Below are positions 30,366-32,566 of a stretch of DNA of 32,566 nucleotides, in pieces. This DNA is from an uncultured bacterium. GTDB lineage: Bacteria; Actinomycetota; Coriobacteriia; Coriobacteriales; Coriobacteriaceae. The notes under the pieces are model-generated. The model saw nothing but the letters and a program-made list of their open reading frames with translations. It ran no database searches and was not told the origin of the DNA. A program made the position numbers and the translations under genes. Where the stretch lies: the NCBI GenBank assembly GCA_905215115.1, contig CAJMOP010000009.1:1-32566 (forward strand), given 5' to 3'. Position 1 is the stretch's first letter, and every line of letters starts with the position of its first letter.

Positions 30366-30388
30366 CCGCAGGCAAGGGGCCTGTGGGG
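30366..30388 (+). promoter_or_regulatory. Hairpin in the pnp leader
   Basis: CCCGCAGGC and GCCTGTGGG can form a 9-bp stem (one G-U) with a short loop, ending just before the AAAGGAG ribosome site at 30391-30397. A second small hairpin (CACGCT with AGCGTG) lies at about 30318-30333. In E. coli PNPase controls its own mRNA by acting on a leader hairpin; a similar role here is inferred from position only. Confidence 0.4.
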
Positions 30389-30400
30389 TAAAGGAGAACA

Positions 30401-32566
30401 ATGACACTCGTATCCAAGACCTTTGAGCTGTACGGCAAGACCTACACCTTTGAGTCGGGCGAGCTTGCTAAGCAGGCCACCGGCGCCTGCCTGGTCAAGC
30501 AGGGTGACACCACGATGCTCGACACCGTGGTCGTCTCCAAGGAGCGTAAGAACTACGACTTCTTCCCGCTGACCGTCGACTTCAACGAGAAGATGTACGC
30601 CGCCGGCCGCATCCCGGGTGGCTACCTCAAGCGTGAGGGCCGTCCCAGCGAGAAGGCCACGCTCACTGCGCGCATGATCGACCGTCCGATTCGCCCGAGC
30701 TTCCCGGACGGCTTCCGCAACGAGGTACACATCGTCGCTACCTCGCTTGTCGCCGACCAGGTCAACCCCTTCGACGTCATCAACGTTATGGGTGCATCCC
30801 TGGCCATGACGCTCGGCGGCGTGCCCTTCGAGGGCCCGCTTGCCTGCGTGCGCATCGGCCGTAACGTGGAGACCGGCGAGTTTATCGTCAACCCCACCTA
30901 CGAGGAGCGCGAGAACTCCGATCTGGACCTGGAGCTGGGCGGATCCGCCGACTTCATCTCGATGGTCGAGGCCGGCGCCGAGGAGATCTCCGAGGACGAC
31001 ATGCTCGCCGCCATGAAGTTTGGCCAGGAGGCCCTTGCTGCTTTCTGCCAGGCTCAGGACGAGTTTGTCGCCGAGTGGGAGCAGGTCAACGGCCCCATCG
31101 TCAAGAAGGAGTACCCGCTCGACCAGCCCGTCGAGGAGGTCCAGGAGCGCATCTTCGCCCACTACGACGAGATGGCAGCCGCCCTTCGCGACGCCGACAA
31201 GCTCTCCCGTATCGGTAAGGTCGAGGCTCTGAAGGAGTCCATCCGTGCTGAGTTCACCGAGGAGGAGCAGGCCGCTTGGGAGCGCGAGATCCCCGTGGCA
31301 CTCAAGAAGCTCGAGAAGAAGGCCATGCGCACCATGGTCGTCGAGACCGGCGAGCGCGTCGACGGCCGTGCCGCCGACGAGATCCGCCCCATCATGGTGA
31401 AGGACAACTACCTGCCGCTCGTTCACGGTTCCGGCCTGTTCCAGCGCGGCCAGACCCAGGTGCTCTCCGTCCTGTCGCTCGGCATGCTCAACGAGGGCCA
31501 GCGTCTGGATACCATCGAGCCCACCGAGGGCAAGCGCTACATGCACCACTACAACTTCCCGCCGTTCTGTACCGGCGAGACCGGCCGCATGGGCAGCCCC
31601 AAGCGCCGCGAGATCGGTCACGGAAACCTGGCCGAGCGCGCCCTGCTTCCGGTGCTCCCCGACGAGAACGAGTTCCCCTACGCCATCCGCGTCGTCTCCG
31701 AGGTCATGGAGTCCAACGGCTCCTCTTCGATGGCTTCGACCTGCGGCTCCACGCTCGCCCTTATGGACGGCGGCGTGCCCATTAAGCGCCCGGTCTCCGG
31801 TATCGCCATGGGCCTGATCCAGGAGGAGGGCAAGACCGTGGTCCTGTCCGACATCCAGGGTCTCGAGGACTTCCTGGGCGACATGGACTTTAAGGTCACC
31901 GGCACCACCGAGGGCATCACCGCCCTGCAGATGGACAACAAGGCCACCGGCCTTACCTTCGACATCCTGGCCCGCGCCCTGCAGCAGGCCAAGGAGGGTC
32001 GTGCTTTCATCCTGCAGAAGATGCTCGATGTGATCCCCGAGCCGCGCTACACCACACGCAGCACCGCTCCGCGTATCGTCTCCATCCAGGTTCCGACTGA
32101 CAAGATTCGCGACGTCATCGGTTCCGGCGGTAAGGTCATCCGTGGCATCCAGGACGAGACCGGCGCTTCGGTCGACATTCAGGAGGACGGCACCGTCTTT
32201 GTCGGCGGCACTGGCGAGTCCGTCGATCAGGCCGTCGAGCGCATCAAGCTCATCATCAAGGTTCCCGAGCCGGGCGAGGAGTACACCGGTCGTGTGGTCT
32301 CCATCCAGCCATTCGGTGCCTTCGTGAATCTGCTGCCCGGTAAGGACGGCCTGCTGCACATCTCCCGCGTCGCCAAGGGTCGTGTGGAGAAGGTCGAGGA
32401 CGTCCTCAACGTGGGCGACGAGGTAAAGGTCGTCGTCATCGAGGTCGACGATCGCGGCAAGATTTCGCTCGATCGTCTTGACAAGCCTGAGGCTCCGGCT
32501 CGCGCCGAGGGTTCCTCCGAGGGCGACGGCGAGCACTTCCAGCGCCGTGAGCGTCCGCGTCGCGAG
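30401..32566 (+). CDS. pnp: Polynucleotide phosphorylase (3' end outside the window)
   Basis: PNPase degrades RNA from the 3' end using phosphate and can add tails in reverse. 722 codons are present and the frame is open to the right edge. The order is: first RNase PH domain (TMLDTVVVSKERK, MYAAGRIPGGYLKREGRPSEKA), an all-helical linker, second RNase PH domain (TGERVDGRAADEIRP, FPPFCTGETGRMGSPKRREIGHG, SEVMESNGSSSMASTCG), a KH domain with IGSGGKVIRGI, and an S1 domain (YTGRVVSIQPFGAFVNLLPGKDGLLHIS). The last residues visible are a Glu/Arg-rich tail after S1, so only the end of the tail is missing. ATG 30401 has AAAGGAG upstream. Confidence 0.97.
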   Translation, partial: MTLVSKTFELYGKTYTFESGELAKQATGACLVKQGDTTMLDTVVVSKERKNYDFFPLTVDFNEKMYAAGRIPGGYLKREGRPSEKATLTARMIDRPIRPSFPDGFRNEVHIVATSLVADQVNPFDVINVMGASLAMTLGGVPFEGPLACVRIGRNVETGEFIVNPTYEERENSDLDLELGGSADFISMVEAGAEEISEDDMLAAMKFGQEALAAFCQAQDEFVAEWEQVNGPIVKKEYPLDQPVEEVQERIFAHYDEMAAALRDADKLSRIGKVEALKESIRAEFTEEEQAAWEREIPVALKKLEKKAMRTMVVETGERVDGRAADEIRPIMVKDNYLPLVHGSGLFQRGQTQVLSVLSLGMLNEGQRLDTIEPTEGKRYMHHYNFPPFCTGETGRMGSPKRREIGHGNLAERALLPVLPDENEFPYAIRVVSEVMESNGSSSMASTCGSTLALMDGGVPIKRPVSGIAMGLIQEEGKTVVLSDIQGLEDFLGDMDFKVTGTTEGITALQMDNKATGLTFDILARALQQAKEGRAFILQKMLDVIPEPRYTTRSTAPRIVSIQVPTDKIRDVIGSGGKVIRGIQDETGASVDIQEDGTVFVGGTGESVDQAVERIKLIIKVPEPGEEYTGRVVSIQPFGAFVNLLPGKDGLLHISRVAKGRVEKVEDVLNVGDEVKVVVIEVDDRGKISLDRLDKPEAPARAEGSSEGDGEHFQRRERPRRE

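Noticed and set aside
30353..32536. Minus-strand frame of about 730 codons opposite pnp
   Set aside because: pnp on the plus strand has every domain of PNPase; the antisense translation is Gly/Leu/Val/Asp-rich without motif.
1..32566. tRNA, rRNA genes, prophage or defence systems
   Set aside because: I looked for cloverleaf-like arms, rRNA signatures and defence gene motifs and saw none. By-eye inspection could miss a small RNA.

Overview
The window reads as a chromosomal segment of a GC-rich, anaerobic actinobacterium of the class Coriobacteriia, most likely Collinsella or a close relative. This rests on the actinobacterial-type integration host factor followed by gmk and rpoZ, a class 1B PyrK/PyrD pair, a fused AdhE of fermentative type, a Collinsella-like zinc-ribbon transposase and gene orders shared with Actinobacteria. 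The assignment comes from recalled gene order and protein motifs, not from a database search.

Layout. Bases 1-500 hold the start of an IS transposase that runs off the left edge, plus its upstream DNA and two hairpin terminators. Bases 501-4002 carry two minus-strand genes, an APH-fold small-molecule kinase and the bifunctional aldehyde/alcohol dehydrogenase adhE, which has a dyad operator-like site upstream. Bases 4153-4860 are a decayed REP-associated tyrosine transposase (RAYT) element with inverted and direct repeats. rpmB (L28) follows on the minus strand.

From 5.4 kb to the right edge everything is on the plus strand. A leader with mutually exclusive hairpins precedes pyrR-pyrB-pyrC-pyrK-pyrD-pyrF (pyrimidine synthesis, without carAB or pyrE). 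Then come mihF-gmk-rpoZ-thiI, comEA-comEC-holA (DNA uptake and the clamp-loader delta subunit), rpsT, lepA-dusB-hemW, two tandem J-domain genes, and mtaB-phoH-ybeY-dgkA-era-recO (tRNA modification, rRNA/ribosome maturation, lipid kinase, repair). rpsO and pnp close the window; pnp runs off the right edge close to its end. Many junctions overlap by a few bases or have the Shine-Dalgarno inside the previous gene, as expected of long co-transcribed operons.

Most of the window is conserved housekeeping DNA. The best candidate for something little described is the first of the two J-domain genes (22494-23597). It has an intact J domain and all four DnaJ zinc motifs, but the substrate-binding C-terminus is replaced by hydrophobic, probably membrane-spanning segments. 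It lies between hemW and dnaJ, where many bacteria carry the heat-shock repressor gene hrcA. Other points worth attention are the RAYT remnant with its repeat array, the pyr attenuator, the adhE dyad, the acidic N-terminal extension of Era and a probably leaderless lepA mRNA.
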